The position numbers and the translations under genes were made by a program. 64,000 nucleotides of DNA from assembly GCA_017601225.1 (NCBI GenBank), contig JAFNIX010000001.1, positions 62,001 to 126,000 on the forward strand. Direction: 5' to 3'. The notes below the pieces were generated by a model that was not told the DNA's origin, did no database searches, and saw nothing but the letters and a program-made list of their open reading frames with translations. Positions 17,783-26,106 of this stretch are shown here, one piece after another. How positions within the stretch are numbered: position 1 is the stretch's first letter; every line of letters starts with the position of its first letter. This stretch comes from Candidatus Brockarchaeota archaeon. Lineage in GTDB: Archaea; Thermoproteota; EX4484-205; JAAOZP01.

Positions 17783-18907
17783 GTGAAACAGCTAATAATC
17801 ATCGGCGGAGGCTACGCCGGCACTGAAGTCATAAGGCAGCTTGTACTTAGAGGCGTTAATAACATACAGGTTGAACTAATATCTGCTTCCCCTTTCTTCG
17901 AGAACACTATAGCCGGTACAGAGGTTATAAGTGAAAAACTGAGGTCTGAGAATCTTAGGTATGATCTTAAGCTCCTCTCCAGCTACTGGGGTTTCAACCT
18001 TACTGTCGCCAGGGTTAAAGAGGTAGACTTGGACGAGAAGACGGTTAAGCTTGAAAACGGTCAAAGAAGCTACGATATACTTGTTGTTGCTTCCGGCTCA
18101 GCCCCGAATTTTTACAATATTAAAGGCGCGGGCTTAGCAGCCACTAGCTACCGGCTATCCGATTTCGAGCTTATAAACAGCAGGCTGAAACAGTTGGCCT
18201 CTGATCATCCTAGCATAGTCATCGCTGGGGCGGGATACGTTGGCCTCGAGGTTGCAGCCGAGATCACGGATCTCCTAGCCTCCTTAGACAGGAGGGCGAG
18301 AGTAACCGTTGTAGAGAAGATGCAGCACGTCCTGCCCGGTTTCGGAAACGAGCCTGCTAGGAGAATGGCTGTGGAGGCATTGGCATCAAAGGGCGTAGTG
18401 TTCAGCATGGGGAAAGGGGTTATGCAAATCTCAGAAAACAGTGTTATGCTTGAGGATGGAAGCAGGCTTGAATCAGACTTAACCATCTGGTCGGGTGGAG
18501 TGAAAGCCTCTGACCTCGCCTCCAACATTCGTGGCGCGAGCCTACGTAACGGCTACGTGGAAGTCGACCAGAGGCTGCTGATTAAGGGAAGAAACAATGC
18601 TTTCGCTATTGGCGACCTGGCTTACGTCAGCATCAACGGGAATGTGGCTCAGAAGATGGCGGCTGAAGCACTTGGGCAGGCGGCGACGGTGGCTAGGAAC
18701 ATAGCTTCAATGGTGAACGGGGAGGCTCCTAAGACAGTTCATAAGATAGACTATCCGGTTGACTTCCCTAAGGTGCTGCTCTCAGTTGGCGGTGGCAAGG
18801 CTATTCTAATCTTCGGCCCGCAATACGCCAGCATAGGCAATGTCGAATACTTCCTGAAGAGAAGAATAGATATTGATGAGATGGTGAGCAGGTTTCCAAG
18901 CTTGTAA
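17783..18907 (+). CDS. Type II NADH dehydrogenase-like FAD oxidoreductase
   Basis: Single-subunit NAD(P)H:acceptor oxidoreductase of the pyridine-nucleotide disulphide family. FAD site IIIGGGYAGTEV at the N-terminus, NAD site GAGYVGLEVAAE in the middle, and the second FAD contact AFAIGDLAYV near the end. At 374 residues it is close to NDH-2 length, and the redox CxxxxC of disulphide reductases is absent. A TATA box (TTTTTATA, 17753-17760) lies about 26 nt before the GTG, so the mRNA is probably leaderless. Whether it reduces quinone cannot be told. Confidence 0.85.
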   Translation: MKQLIIIGGGYAGTEVIRQLVLRGVNNIQVELISASPFFENTIAGTEVISEKLRSENLRYDLKLLSSYWGFNLTVARVKEVDLDEKTVKLENGQRSYDILVVASGSAPNFYNIKGAGLAATSYRLSDFELINSRLKQLASDHPSIVIAGAGYVGLEVAAEITDLLASLDRRARVTVVEKMQHVLPGFGNEPARRMAVEALASKGVVFSMGKGVMQISENSVMLEDGSRLESDLTIWSGGVKASDLASNIRGASLRNGYVEVDQRLLIKGRNNAFAIGDLAYVSINGNVAQKMAAEALGQAATVARNIASMVNGEAPKTVHKIDYPVDFPKVLLSVGGGKAILIFGPQYASIGNVEYFLKRRIDIDEMVSRFPSL

Positions 18908-18951
18908 CCAGCGGACACTAGTCGTCGCCCAATACTAGGCGAAAACAGGAT

Positions 18952-19824
18952 TCACATGCTTCGCTGCAAGACTCGGCTGATGCTTGGCACCACCCCTTCT
19001 CGCAGGCTCCTGCCGGCGAGCACAATATCCTCGTAAGTAGGTTTATCGGTTTTAAAGAAGACTCCTATTGGGATTCTCTTAGCCTCCTCGCCACCATAGT
19101 TCCATTCTCTTGCCTTAGCCAACGCCGCATCCAAGTCAGCGTAATTATGACCCTCCTTCTGAAGATCATACACTCTGGGACCATAGTACTTATACGTGTC
19201 GAAGAAAGTGTAACATGGTTGAAGCACATCTATGAAAGCAAAGCCCTTGTGCAATACTGCCTGCTTAACCAGTTCCTTCGTGTGATTCAGGTTTACACTA
19301 TATGCTCTGGCTACGAGCGTCGCCCCGCTTACCAGCATTAGCTCAATCGGATTTAAAGGCTCCTCCGGGGCCCCTCTCGGCGTTGAGCCTCCTCTAAACC
19401 CTTTCGGAGAAGTTGGTGTAAACTGGCCCGTTGTTAAAGCGTAAACCCTGTTATCGTGAACAATAACAGTCATATCGACGTTTCTCTTAGCAGCAAAAAC
19501 AGTGTGCTCCAAGCCCTCCCCCAAGGCGTCCCCGTCCCCTACGAAAGCTAAGACTTCAAGCATCGGGTTCGCCAGCTTAATCCCAACCGCCGGCGCTATC
19601 GCTCTGCCATGCAGAGAATAGAACGAGTTAACGTTAATGTAGTCAGCGATCTTCCCGTGGCAGCCTATGCCCGTCACCATCACTATGTTCTCCCTTCTGA
19701 TTTTCCCCTCGTTCACAAGCTCGGCGAACGCGAGTTTAGCAGCCCTCTCGATGCCGAAGTTTCCACACCCGGGGCACCAGGTGTTTCGCGCATACGTGGA
19801 GAAGTCTTCAAGCCTGAGGCCCAT
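18952..19824 (-). CDS. 2-oxoacid:ferredoxin oxidoreductase, beta subunit
   Basis: Thiamine-diphosphate subunit that decarboxylates a 2-oxoacid and passes electrons to ferredoxin. NTWCPGCGNFG supplies the first Fe-S cysteines (Cys17, Cys20), and GDGDALGEGLEH (from residue 96) with NRVYALTTGQ is the ThDP/Mg site. The PTSPKGFRGG loop is typical of the crenarchaeal two-subunit enzymes. Its ATG shares one base with the TAA of the alpha gene (TAATG), so the subunits are translationally coupled. Confidence 0.94.
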   Translation of the reverse strand: MGLRLEDFSTYARNTWCPGCGNFGIERAAKLAFAELVNEGKIRRENIVMVTGIGCHGKIADYINVNSFYSLHGRAIAPAVGIKLANPMLEVLAFVGDGDALGEGLEHTVFAAKRNVDMTVIVHDNRVYALTTGQFTPTSPKGFRGGSTPRGAPEEPLNPIELMLVSGATLVARAYSVNLNHTKELVKQAVLHKGFAFIDVLQPCYTFFDTYKYYGPRVYDLQKEGHNYADLDAALAKAREWNYGGEEAKRIPIGVFFKTDKPTYEDIVLAGRSLREGVVPSISRVLQRSM

Positions 19825-21485
19825 TAGACACCCGCCTCCCTTATTTTCTCTTCAAGCTCATCCACGGTTAATGCTCTCCCGTCATACTTCAAAATGGTCC
19901 GGTCAACCCTAAACCCGTGAAACCTAATCCATCTTGCCAACTGGCCTGTTGAATTCGCCTCCACGCAAACAATATTCTTCTTCCCCGAAAAGTGTTTCTC
20001 TATCTCCCAAACGGGAAGAGGATTCAGATACAAAGGCTGTAAAACGCCAAAGTCATGTTCCTCCGCGACTTCTACGACAGCACCCTTCGTTGAGCCCCAG
20101 GTTACTAAAACAGTGTCAGCCTGCATGTTCCCGTAGGTCTTCACAGTCTCCCTTTTCCGAAGCTCATCCTCTATCGTCCTAGACTTCGCCAGTCTCTTCT
20201 CAGCGTTCCTCATGGTTAAAACCGGGTCCTCAGTGGTTATCCCGTATTCATCATGCTCATAGCTGTTCGCCTTAACAGTTACTCCCACCGTCCCGGGGAA
20301 AGCCAGCGGCGAGACGCCGTCTCCCGTAAGCAAGTACCTTTTATACTCTCCTCCACCGGTCCACAGCTTCGGGTTTTCAACCAATACTTTATCCTCGTCC
20401 AAAAAGCTTGAGAAAGAGCTTTCGAGAAGACTGTAGTCAGCCACCAGTATCACGGGAACCTGGAACCTCCACGCGAGGTTTAAAGCCTCAGCCGAGAGGT
20501 AAAACGCCTCCTCCGGGTCGCCTGGGGAAACCACTATCCTCGGGAACTCCCCGTGGCCCGCGAAAATCGGGAAAAACAATTCTCCCTGAGCATGATACGT
20601 TGGAAGACCTATAGCAGGCCCAGGCCTCTCGCCAAGCATTATCACCACAGGAATCTCCGCCTGGCCGGCTAAGCTCAGGTGCTCCACCATCAGGCAGAAA
20701 CCGCCGCCCGATGTTCCAACCATAGTCCTAACCCCAGCGTAGGCTGCCCCCTCAGCCATCCCTATCACCGCTATCTCGTTCTCAGGCTGGACTACGGTGA
20801 CCCCCAGCTCGTCAGCGTTACCAGCTAAATAGTGAAGCAGAGGCGTTGAAGGAGTCATGGGGTAGGCAACGTACAGCTTTAAACCAGCCTTCACAGCCCC
20901 CAGCCCTATGGCCTCGTTCCCAGACAGAATTGGCCTAGGAGGGTTGTTGACAGCATGCACCTGGGTAAAACCCCTGTAACCCTTAGCCATATCGTAACCC
21001 TCTTTCGCCACAGCAATATTCTCCTCAACACTTCTTCTCACCGTGCTCCTCACCACTTCTTCGACAAGGTGAAACTCTAAGCCGAGTGTTGAAGCCAAGG
21101 CGCCAAGAGCAGCTGTGTTCCTAACTATCAAGGGCAGATTCCTCTTCCTAGCTGTCTCGCTAAGAGGCAGGCCCAGGCCTTCCGCCTTAACATTGTCCGA
21201 GTCGAAAATCACCAGGGAATCCTCCTTCAGCCTCCACCCGTGCTTCTCCACAGTCTCCTGGTTGAACGCCACCATGATGTCAACCGTATTCCTATGCGCC
21301 TGAACCCTTTTCCCAGACGCTCTCACAACCGTGAAGTTGTGGCCACCTCTTATAAGAGACTGGTAATCGTTATACGCGAAAACCCAGTAGCCAAGCCTAT
21401 TGAAAAGCCTAGCCACAGAGCTTCCGGCCAGCCTAATCCCGTCGCCAGCCTGCCCACCTATTAAAACAGAATACTCCTGAGCCAT
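19824..21485 (-). CDS. 2-oxoacid:ferredoxin oxidoreductase, fused gamma-alpha subunit
   Basis: Residues 1-180 are the gamma domain (VLIGGQAGDGIRLAGS, SLIRGGHNF) and residues 188-553 the alpha domain with GNEAIGLGAVKAG and the YPMTPST motif at 208-214, a YPITPST variant that contacts substrate. This gives the heterodimeric alpha-beta enzyme common in Thermoproteota, which can act on pyruvate or 2-oxoglutarate. The ATG lies about 25 nt from a TTTATAAA box shared with the divergent rubredoxin gene, so the transcript is nearly leaderless. Confidence 0.94.
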   Translation of the reverse strand: MAQEYSVLIGGQAGDGIRLAGSSVARLFNRLGYWVFAYNDYQSLIRGGHNFTVVRASGKRVQAHRNTVDIMVAFNQETVEKHGWRLKEDSLVIFDSDNVKAEGLGLPLSETARKRNLPLIVRNTAALGALASTLGLEFHLVEEVVRSTVRRSVEENIAVAKEGYDMAKGYRGFTQVHAVNNPPRPILSGNEAIGLGAVKAGLKLYVAYPMTPSTPLLHYLAGNADELGVTVVQPENEIAVIGMAEGAAYAGVRTMVGTSGGGFCLMVEHLSLAGQAEIPVVIMLGERPGPAIGLPTYHAQGELFFPIFAGHGEFPRIVVSPGDPEEAFYLSAEALNLAWRFQVPVILVADYSLLESSFSSFLDEDKVLVENPKLWTGGGEYKRYLLTGDGVSPLAFPGTVGVTVKANSYEHDEYGITTEDPVLTMRNAEKRLAKSRTIEDELRKRETVKTYGNMQADTVLVTWGSTKGAVVEVAEEHDFGVLQPLYLNPLPVWEIEKHFSGKKNIVCVEANSTGQLARWIRFHGFRVDRTILKYDGRALTVDELEEKIREAGV

Positions 21486-21509
21486 TCCTACATAAAAACA
21501 CGGTAAAGA

Positions 21510-21517
21510 TTTATAAA
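21510..21517. promoter_or_regulatory. Symmetric TATA box between oxidoreductase and rubredoxin genes
   Basis: TTTATAAA is its own reverse complement. It lies about 28 nt before the alpha-subunit ATG on the minus strand and about 35 nt before the rubredoxin ATG on the plus strand, so one element could place both divergent transcripts. Confidence 0.5.
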
Positions 21518-21548
21518 GATTAATCGAAATTCGAATAGTTGAACCAGC

Positions 21549-21725
21549 ATGCCTACGGAGAAACCCTTGAAGAAATACAGGTGCACCGTCTGCGGATACG
21601 TCTACGACCCCGAGCTCGGAGACCCTGAAGGCAAAATCCCACCTGGAACACCTTTCGAAAGCCTTCCGGAAGACTGGGTCTGCCCCGTGTGCGGAGCCGG
21701 CAAAGACCTCTTCGAACCCGTGTAG
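21549..21725 (+). CDS. Rubredoxin
   Basis: A 58-residue electron carrier. The four iron ligands are Cys12 and Cys15 ([10 protein letters not shown]) and Cys45 and Cys48 ([11 protein letters not shown]), with the usual Tyr, Pro and Gly positions between them. It is divergent from the 2-oxoacid:ferredoxin oxidoreductase operon and could work with the ferritin-like protein at 12134 in oxygen or peroxide reduction. Ends in TAG. Confidence 0.95.
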   Translation: MPTEKPLKKYRCTVCGYVYDPELGDPEGKIPPGTPFESLPEDWVCPVCGAGKDLFEPV

Positions 21726-22194
21726 AGGCGAGAACCCACCGTTTCGCGCGCCAAGCAGGATTAACAGACGTAAAGCTCGTAAAAACTTCGCTTAATCATA
21801 GCGCGCTAGGCAAAAGCTGGGCAACTTACCATACCCAAGCGTTATTCTTCTCTTTTCTCCGGCTCTTTAACGAGAATAAGCGTGTGCAATAACAATAGTC
21901 GTGGGAAAATGATAAAAGATGAAAACTAAAAACCTTAATCCTCGCCAGGCTCTTGACAAGTTTTGCCCTAGTTGAGACATGCCCGACCTGGACGGAGCGT
22001 ATTTTTAAACAATAATGTTTTATTCGTTTAACTTTTCAACTTGCATGAGTGGCATATGGTACGAAGGCTTGATTCTATTCCTTGGCTTTACATCCATTTT
22101 GAAAATAGAGTTATAACGGCTTTAGTGAACTTGTTTTCCCAGCTTAGGAGTTATGTTTTTAAGTCTCTGGAGAAAAATAATATGTAGAGAAATA
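21726..22194. other. Gene-free region holding a copy of the EF-1alpha-flank repeat
   Basis: No coding frame with family features. The segment 21886-21944 (from GCAATAACAATAG to AAAACTAAAAACCTTAATCC) closely resembles 24485-24542 next to the EF-1alpha gene, differing by a few substitutions and short gaps. The rest is A/T-rich with a TATTTTTAAAC element near 22010 of unknown use. Confidence 0.45.
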
Positions 22195-22386
22195 ATGGAG
22201 AAGGCAACTCTGGAGCAAGTTTACCGTGAGATCAAGCTGCTGAGGAGAGACTTGAACCGCTTGGAGAAAATGCTTATTCCTGAAGTTGAGCCGGAGGAAG
22301 ATGAAATAAGGGCTGTAAAAAAGGGAAGAAGAGAGTTTCGAGAGAAACGATGCGTCGAATGGAGTAAAGCTAGGAAAAAGATTTAG
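22195..22386 (+). CDS. Probable antitoxin of a RelE-type module
   Basis: A 63-residue charged helical protein (EKATLEQVYREIKLLRRDL, then an acidic hinge PEEDE and a basic tail). It ends 1 nt before the RelE-like gene, the expected place for the antitoxin. The ATG at 22195 is preferred over an in-frame ATG at 22153, because the first 14 residues of the longer form do not resemble the rest. Confidence 0.7.
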   Translation: MEKATLEQVYREIKLLRRDLNRLEKMLIPEVEPEEDEIRAVKKGRREFREKRCVEWSKARKKI

Positions 22387-22387
22387 C

Positions 22388-22651
22388 TTGGCTTTTAAAG
22401 TCGTATTAACACGTCAAGCACTTAAAAGCCTTGAGAAGCTTCCTCCAGGGATGAAACAACGTGTTTCAGAAGCCTTAGATACTCTGGTTCAAACACCAGT
22501 CCCATTTAGAAGCTTCGACGTCAACAAACTAAAAGGCTATAGAAACACCTATAGAATCAGAATAGGCGGCTGGCGAATAATATATGAATACAATTCAAAA
22601 GCAAAAGTAATAATCGTCCACGACATCTTGATTAGAAAAAGAGCATATTGA
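22388..22651 (+). CDS. relE: RelE/ParE-family toxin
   Basis: An 87-residue RelE-fold protein: LTRQALKSLEKLPPGMKQRV, DVNKLKGYRNTYRIRIGGWR and IIYEYNSKAKVIIVHDILIRK match the alpha-helical start, central Arg-rich sheet and final strand of the family, which cleaves ribosome-bound mRNA. Conserved basic residues (Lys, Arg of YRIRIGGWR) are kept. The start is TTG at 22388, immediately after the antitoxin stop. Confidence 0.9.
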   Translation: MAFKVVLTRQALKSLEKLPPGMKQRVSEALDTLVQTPVPFRSFDVNKLKGYRNTYRIRIGGWRIIYEYNSKAKVIIVHDILIRKRAY

Positions 22652-22743
22652 TCTTTCTATCTGGTAATAGCGCGCGAGTTTCGGGAGAAAGCAGGGGAAA
22701 AGTTTGTCTGGCTTGGTCTTATTAATTTAAAAACCGATGTAGA

Positions 22744-23268
22744 CTATTGGCGCGTGTCACCAGGACGTGTAAGCCGTTTGAGGAATTCTGCATGCATGAA
22801 GATCGAAGGCGGTTCGTCGCTGAACTTGATAGCGTTAACGACTTCGCCTACAACCAGTATGTGATCACCGGCTTCAACTGTTTTAACGAGCCTGCATTCC
22901 ACCGCTATGACCGCGTCTTCCAAAACTGGGGCCCTCGTTTTCTCCCCCCTTCTAGCTTTGACACCACTCTCAACAAATTTATCGACAGTCTTCCCCGATT
23001 TAGTCCCGAAAACCCCGTACGCAGCGTTTTCAAGCGTTTTCCCAACCACGTTGACCACGAACTCCCCATACTCTTTTATCAGCTCCAACGTATACCTTGA
23101 CGGAACTATCGAAACAATTAGAAGCGGCGGACTCCATGAAACCCTGCTCACCCACGCTGCCGTCATCCCTCCCCTACGACTAGCGTCCTCATAATCCCCC
23201 GCAGTGACTATTACTAACGGTTGAGGAAGATAAAGTAAAGCATCCATGGGACGAATCTTCTCAGGCAT
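22744..23268 (-). CDS. Flavin reductase-like FMN-binding protein
   Basis: Split beta-barrel FMN-binding protein of the flavin reductase (DIM6/NTAB) family. Typical pieces are PLVIVTAGD, GMTAAWVSRVSWSPPLLIVS, the GEFVVNVVG strand, KARRGEKTRAPVLEDAVIAV, and DHILVVGEVV near the end. At 174 residues it is complete. Such archaeal proteins reduce flavins or act in electron transfer with rubredoxin; the true partner is unknown. Confidence 0.87.
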   Translation of the reverse strand: MPEKIRPMDALLYLPQPLVIVTAGDYEDASRRGGMTAAWVSRVSWSPPLLIVSIVPSRYTLELIKEYGEFVVNVVGKTLENAAYGVFGTKSGKTVDKFVESGVKARRGEKTRAPVLEDAVIAVECRLVKTVEAGDHILVVGEVVNAIKFSDEPPSIFMHAEFLKRLTRPGDTRQ

Positions 23269-23355
23269 GATTCCGCGTTTTCGAGAAAACTATTTAAAAT
23301 TTATGATTGACCGAGGATACCTTGACGCAAGCTAAGAAAAACCCATAACCACCGG

Positions 23356-23437
23356 CAAGAGGAAAAACAATAAACACGAGAAAAAAACCTGAAAAGAATA
23401 CTTTCACGCGCTAGCCTACTTAGCCTCGAAAGAAAGC
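23356..23437 (+). repeat. Decayed copy of the EF-1alpha gene 3' end and flank
   Basis: TACTTAGCCTCGAAAG at 23417-23432 matches the last codons and stop of the EF-1alpha gene (24548-24563) at 15 of 16 bases, reading FEAK-stop on the minus strand. The preceding A-rich stretch (CCGGCAAGAGG onward) resembles the flank at 24470-24520. It looks like a partial duplication of that 3' end. Confidence 0.5.
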
Positions 23438-23522
23438 GTGTATTAAGAGCCGAAAACAGCCATAAACACTACTTATTTTTCCCGCAGCTTCAGCAAGCTT
23501 CTCCAAACCCTAATGCTAACGC

Positions 23523-23918
23523 TCATAACTCTTTCCTAAAAGACTTAAATCTTTTATTCTTTATTTCCCTGCCTGTATCTTCCTTTCTAGGTGTTGCTCT
23601 CAATTCTTTTTCAACAGTCTTTCTAGACGCTTCATCAGCTAATGCTAGCCCCAAATCTATTATTCTCCTTACCACGGGGCTCTCCATATTTATCCTGTAA
23701 AGCTTCGTCTTCCCGAACTTTCTAGACGCTTTCACTATTCCCGCTTCCTCCAGCCTAGGAAAGTACTTGAACAACGTAGCCTTAGATATGCCGACCTCTT
23801 CCATTATCTGCTTCTTAGAGAAGTCGAACAGCTTGTTCTCTATCAAGAAGTCCACTATTCTTACCACGGGATGCTCCCCGAAGCATTCCACCAATACCGA
23901 TTTATCTCCTGCTTCCAT
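23523..23918 (-). CDS. Winged-helix transcription regulator
   Basis: A 131-residue DNA-binding protein. The segment RIVDFLIENKLFDFSKKQI, then MEEVGISKATLFKYFPRLEEA, is a clear helix-turn-helix, followed by a wing (KFGKTKLYRIN) and a C-terminal basic helix. The frame is open further upstream, but that stretch is the shadow of the divergent gene; ATG 23918 has a TTTAAATACC promoter element 35 nt before it. Its divergent partner at 24016 has a matching element, suggesting that it controls both. Confidence 0.75.
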   Translation of the reverse strand: MEAGDKSVLVECFGEHPVVRIVDFLIENKLFDFSKKQIMEEVGISKATLFKYFPRLEEAGIVKASRKFGKTKLYRINMESPVVRRIIDLGLALADEASRKTVEKELRATPRKEDTGREIKNKRFKSFRKEL

Positions 23919-23950
23919 AATAATTTTACGTCTTTCGCTTATTGCTGCAA

Positions 23951-23991
23951 GGTATTTAAATCTTACCTTTGAAAGTATGTTTAAATATACC
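23951..23991. promoter_or_regulatory. Mirror-image promoters of the divergent regulator pair
   Basis: GGTATTTAAATC (23951-23962) and GTTTAAATATACC (23979-23991) are nearly inverse copies, each serving as TATA box for one of the divergent genes, with ACCTT following the box in both directions. The symmetry suggests a shared operator for the winged-helix protein. Confidence 0.5.
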
Positions 23992-24015
23992 TTTATGCTC
24001 CAGCTTGGTAAAAAC

Positions 24016-24285
24016 ATGCCTGAGTTGGCTGATGAAGAAATAAAAAACCATATTCTTTTCAAACTCCACTGGAGAAAATGCTGGGGAGGAAAACACACGG
24101 CCATAGAATCCGTGAAGAAAGGTGTGCCGAAACATTTAGGTGGGAGATATATGGATATGGTTGAAGAACTGGTAAAAGAGGGTTTACTACTAAGCAAGCC
24201 CACTGCCTACGGCTTACAAATATCGTTAAACCCGAGACGCAGAGAAGAAATAATCGAAAGAGTAGAAAGATTTGCAAGAAGATAA
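24016..24285 (+). CDS. Small winged-helix-like protein, divergent partner of the regulator
   Basis: An 89-residue basic protein starting at ATG 24016, 25-35 nt after a TTAAATATACC promoter element. It has the look of a winged helix: HTAIESVKKGVPKHLGGRY and MVEELVKEGLLLSKPTAYG, with a wing and a final Arg-rich helix (RRREEIIERVERF). Family not recognised. Probably acts with, or is regulated by, the protein encoded at 23523. Confidence 0.65.
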   Translation: MPELADEEIKNHILFKLHWRKCWGGKHTAIESVKKGVPKHLGGRYMDMVEELVKEGLLLSKPTAYGLQISLNPRRREEIIERVERFARR

Positions 24286-24484
24286 TTTTCCAAAAAGCAG
24301 CTCCACCTAGCCAGTGATTCTCACATATGAAACTGCAGCACGCTGCCAAGAGGAAAACCGGAGGCAATCTAACAGACCACCAGGACACCCTCTTCAAAAA
24401 CAATCCTCCTGAAAACCCGTTGAAAAGCAAGCAGCAACAGGAAAGAAAATAAAACTCGAAAAGCATTCCAACCGGCAACAACAA

Positions 24485-24545
24485 GCAATAACAATAAGCA
24501 GGAGAAAAATAAAAATGAAAACTAAAAAACCTTAACCCTAGCTTA
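24485..24545 (+). repeat. A-rich flank repeat after the EF-1alpha gene
   Basis: The 3' flank of the EF-1alpha gene (GCAATAACAATAAGCAGG, then AAAAATGAAAACTAAAAAAC and CTTAACCC) recurs at 21886-21944, and a looser form at 23356-23437. On the coding strand it reads as a T-rich tract, which may act as the transcription terminator of the gene. Confidence 0.5.
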
Positions 24546-24546
24546 A

Positions 24547-25872
24547 CTACTTGGCCTCGAAAGGAACCTTCTCAGGAATCTCAGTCACAATACCGGCAGC
24601 AATAGTCATACCCATATCCCTGATAGCGAACCTGCCGAGCTGCGGAAACTCAGAGTAAACCTCAATAGCAACAGGCTTCAAAGGCCTAAACTTCACAATC
24701 GCAGCGTCACCAGTCTTCAAGAAATCAGGCTTCTCCTGAACAACCGCGCCAGTACGAGGATCAATCTTCTTCTGCAACTCCTCAAAAGTGCAGGCAACCT
24801 GCTCAGTATGCACATGCAGCACAGGAGTATACCCTGCAGCAATAGCAGTCGGATGCCTAATCACAATAATCCTACCGATGAAACTCTTCGCGACAGTAGG
24901 CGGATTATCAGGATACCCAATCACATTACCCCTCTTCAACTCCTCCTTCGACAAACCCTTCACAGCCATACCAATATTATCACCAGGCTCAGCCTTCTCA
25001 AGCTGCGTATGATGCATCTCAATCGTACGAACCTCACCAATCTTGTCAACAGGCCTCACAACAATCCTCGAGTTAGGCCGAAGAACACCAGTCTCAACCC
25101 TGCCAACAGGAACAGTCCCAACACCAGTAATCGAAAACACCTGCTGAATCGGAATCCTCAACGGCTTATCAATAGGCCTAGGCGGAGGCTGAAACAGGTC
25201 GAAAGCCTCAAGCAAAGTAGGACCCTTATACCACGGCATCTTCTCACTAGGCTTAACAAGATTATCACCAGTCCAACCGCTAATCGGAATAATAGGAATC
25301 TGAAGCTTCTCAAGATTAAAACCAATCCGGCGCAGCAAATCCTCAATACCCTTCTTCACCTCAAGAAAACGCTCCTGACTCCAGTTCACCGTAGGATCAT
25401 CCATCTTATTAACCCCGATGACAATCTGACGGACGCCGAGAGTGAACAGCAGAAACGCATGCTCAGTCGTCTGACCCTCAGGACTAACACCAGCCTCAAA
25501 CTCACCACGCTTCGCAGAAACAATCAGCAACGCACTATCAGCCTGACTAGCACCAGTAATCATATTCTTCACGAAGTCACGATGGCCAGGAGCATCTATA
25601 ATAGTATAGTAATATTTCTTTGTTTCAAACTTTACATACATCGCGTCAATGGTTACTCCACGCTCACGTTCCTCCTTCAGCCTGTCCAGCACCCATGCGA
25701 ACTTGAAAGTGTCTCCTAAACCAGTTTTCGCTGACTCCGCCTCCAGCTCCTTCATCTTCCTTTCATCAACGTAGCCGGTCAAGTATAGCAAATGACCTGT
25801 AGTTGTACTCTTCCCGTGATCGACGTGACCACAGACGATGAGGTTTAGGTGTGGTTTGCTTGATGAACTCAT
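24547..25872 (-). CDS. tuf: Translation elongation factor 1-alpha
   Basis: GTPase that brings aminoacyl-tRNA to the ribosome. All G motifs are visible: GHVDHGKSTTTGHLLY (G1, from residue 14), RGVTIDA (switch), DAPGHRDF (G3), NKMD (G4) and the two beta-barrel domains with TGVGTVPVGRVETG and HTEQVACTF. At 441 residues it is full length. Upstream a CTTAAATACA promoter element (25911-25920) and a strong AGGAGG ribosome site precede the ATG. Codon use and a long shadow frame on the opposite strand reflect a highly expressed gene. Confidence 0.98.
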   Translation of the reverse strand: MSSSSKPHLNLIVCGHVDHGKSTTTGHLLYLTGYVDERKMKELEAESAKTGLGDTFKFAWVLDRLKEERERGVTIDAMYVKFETKKYYYTIIDAPGHRDFVKNMITGASQADSALLIVSAKRGEFEAGVSPEGQTTEHAFLLFTLGVRQIVIGVNKMDDPTVNWSQERFLEVKKGIEDLLRRIGFNLEKLQIPIIPISGWTGDNLVKPSEKMPWYKGPTLLEAFDLFQPPPRPIDKPLRIPIQQVFSITGVGTVPVGRVETGVLRPNSRIVVRPVDKIGEVRTIEMHHTQLEKAEPGDNIGMAVKGLSKEELKRGNVIGYPDNPPTVAKSFIGRIIVIRHPTAIAAGYTPVLHVHTEQVACTFEELQKKIDPRTGAVVQEKPDFLKTGDAAIVKFRPLKPVAIEVYSEFPQLGRFAIRDMGMTIAAGIVTEIPEKVPFEAK

Positions 25873-25877
25873 TTTCT

Positions 25878-25920
25878 TTTCCTCCTTCTGTCTCCTTAGC
25901 TTTCCGGAGGTGTATTTAAG
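25878..25920 (-). promoter_or_regulatory. EF-1alpha promoter and Shine-Dalgarno
   Basis: On the minus strand CTTAAATACA (25911-25920) is the TATA element and AAGGAGGAAAAG just before the ATG is one of the strongest ribosome sites in the window, fitting a highly translated gene. Confidence 0.6.
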
Positions 25921-26106
25921 GTTTAAGGTTTTTGATGGGTTTGGAGGGAAACATGGCGGTTTAAAGGGTTGTTTTAAGGTTGTTCTCGGGTTTTCTGTTT
26001 AAACATGTTTCCTCGGTTTACAGGAGGTTGTGTTCCTTATAGGTGGAAAGATGACTGCTAAACTTTTTCGATAAGGTTGTAGTGCGTGTGCTGAGCCTAA
26101 CCTGTT

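Noticed and set aside
23919-24203. N-terminal extension of the winged-helix regulator
   Set aside because: This part is the shadow of the divergent gene, and the promoter at 23951 lies within it.
24808-25719. 303-codon open frame opposite the EF-1alpha gene
   Set aside because: It is the antisense shadow of a strongly biased gene; the predicted protein is low-complexity (Asn, Arg, Leu) and matches nothing.
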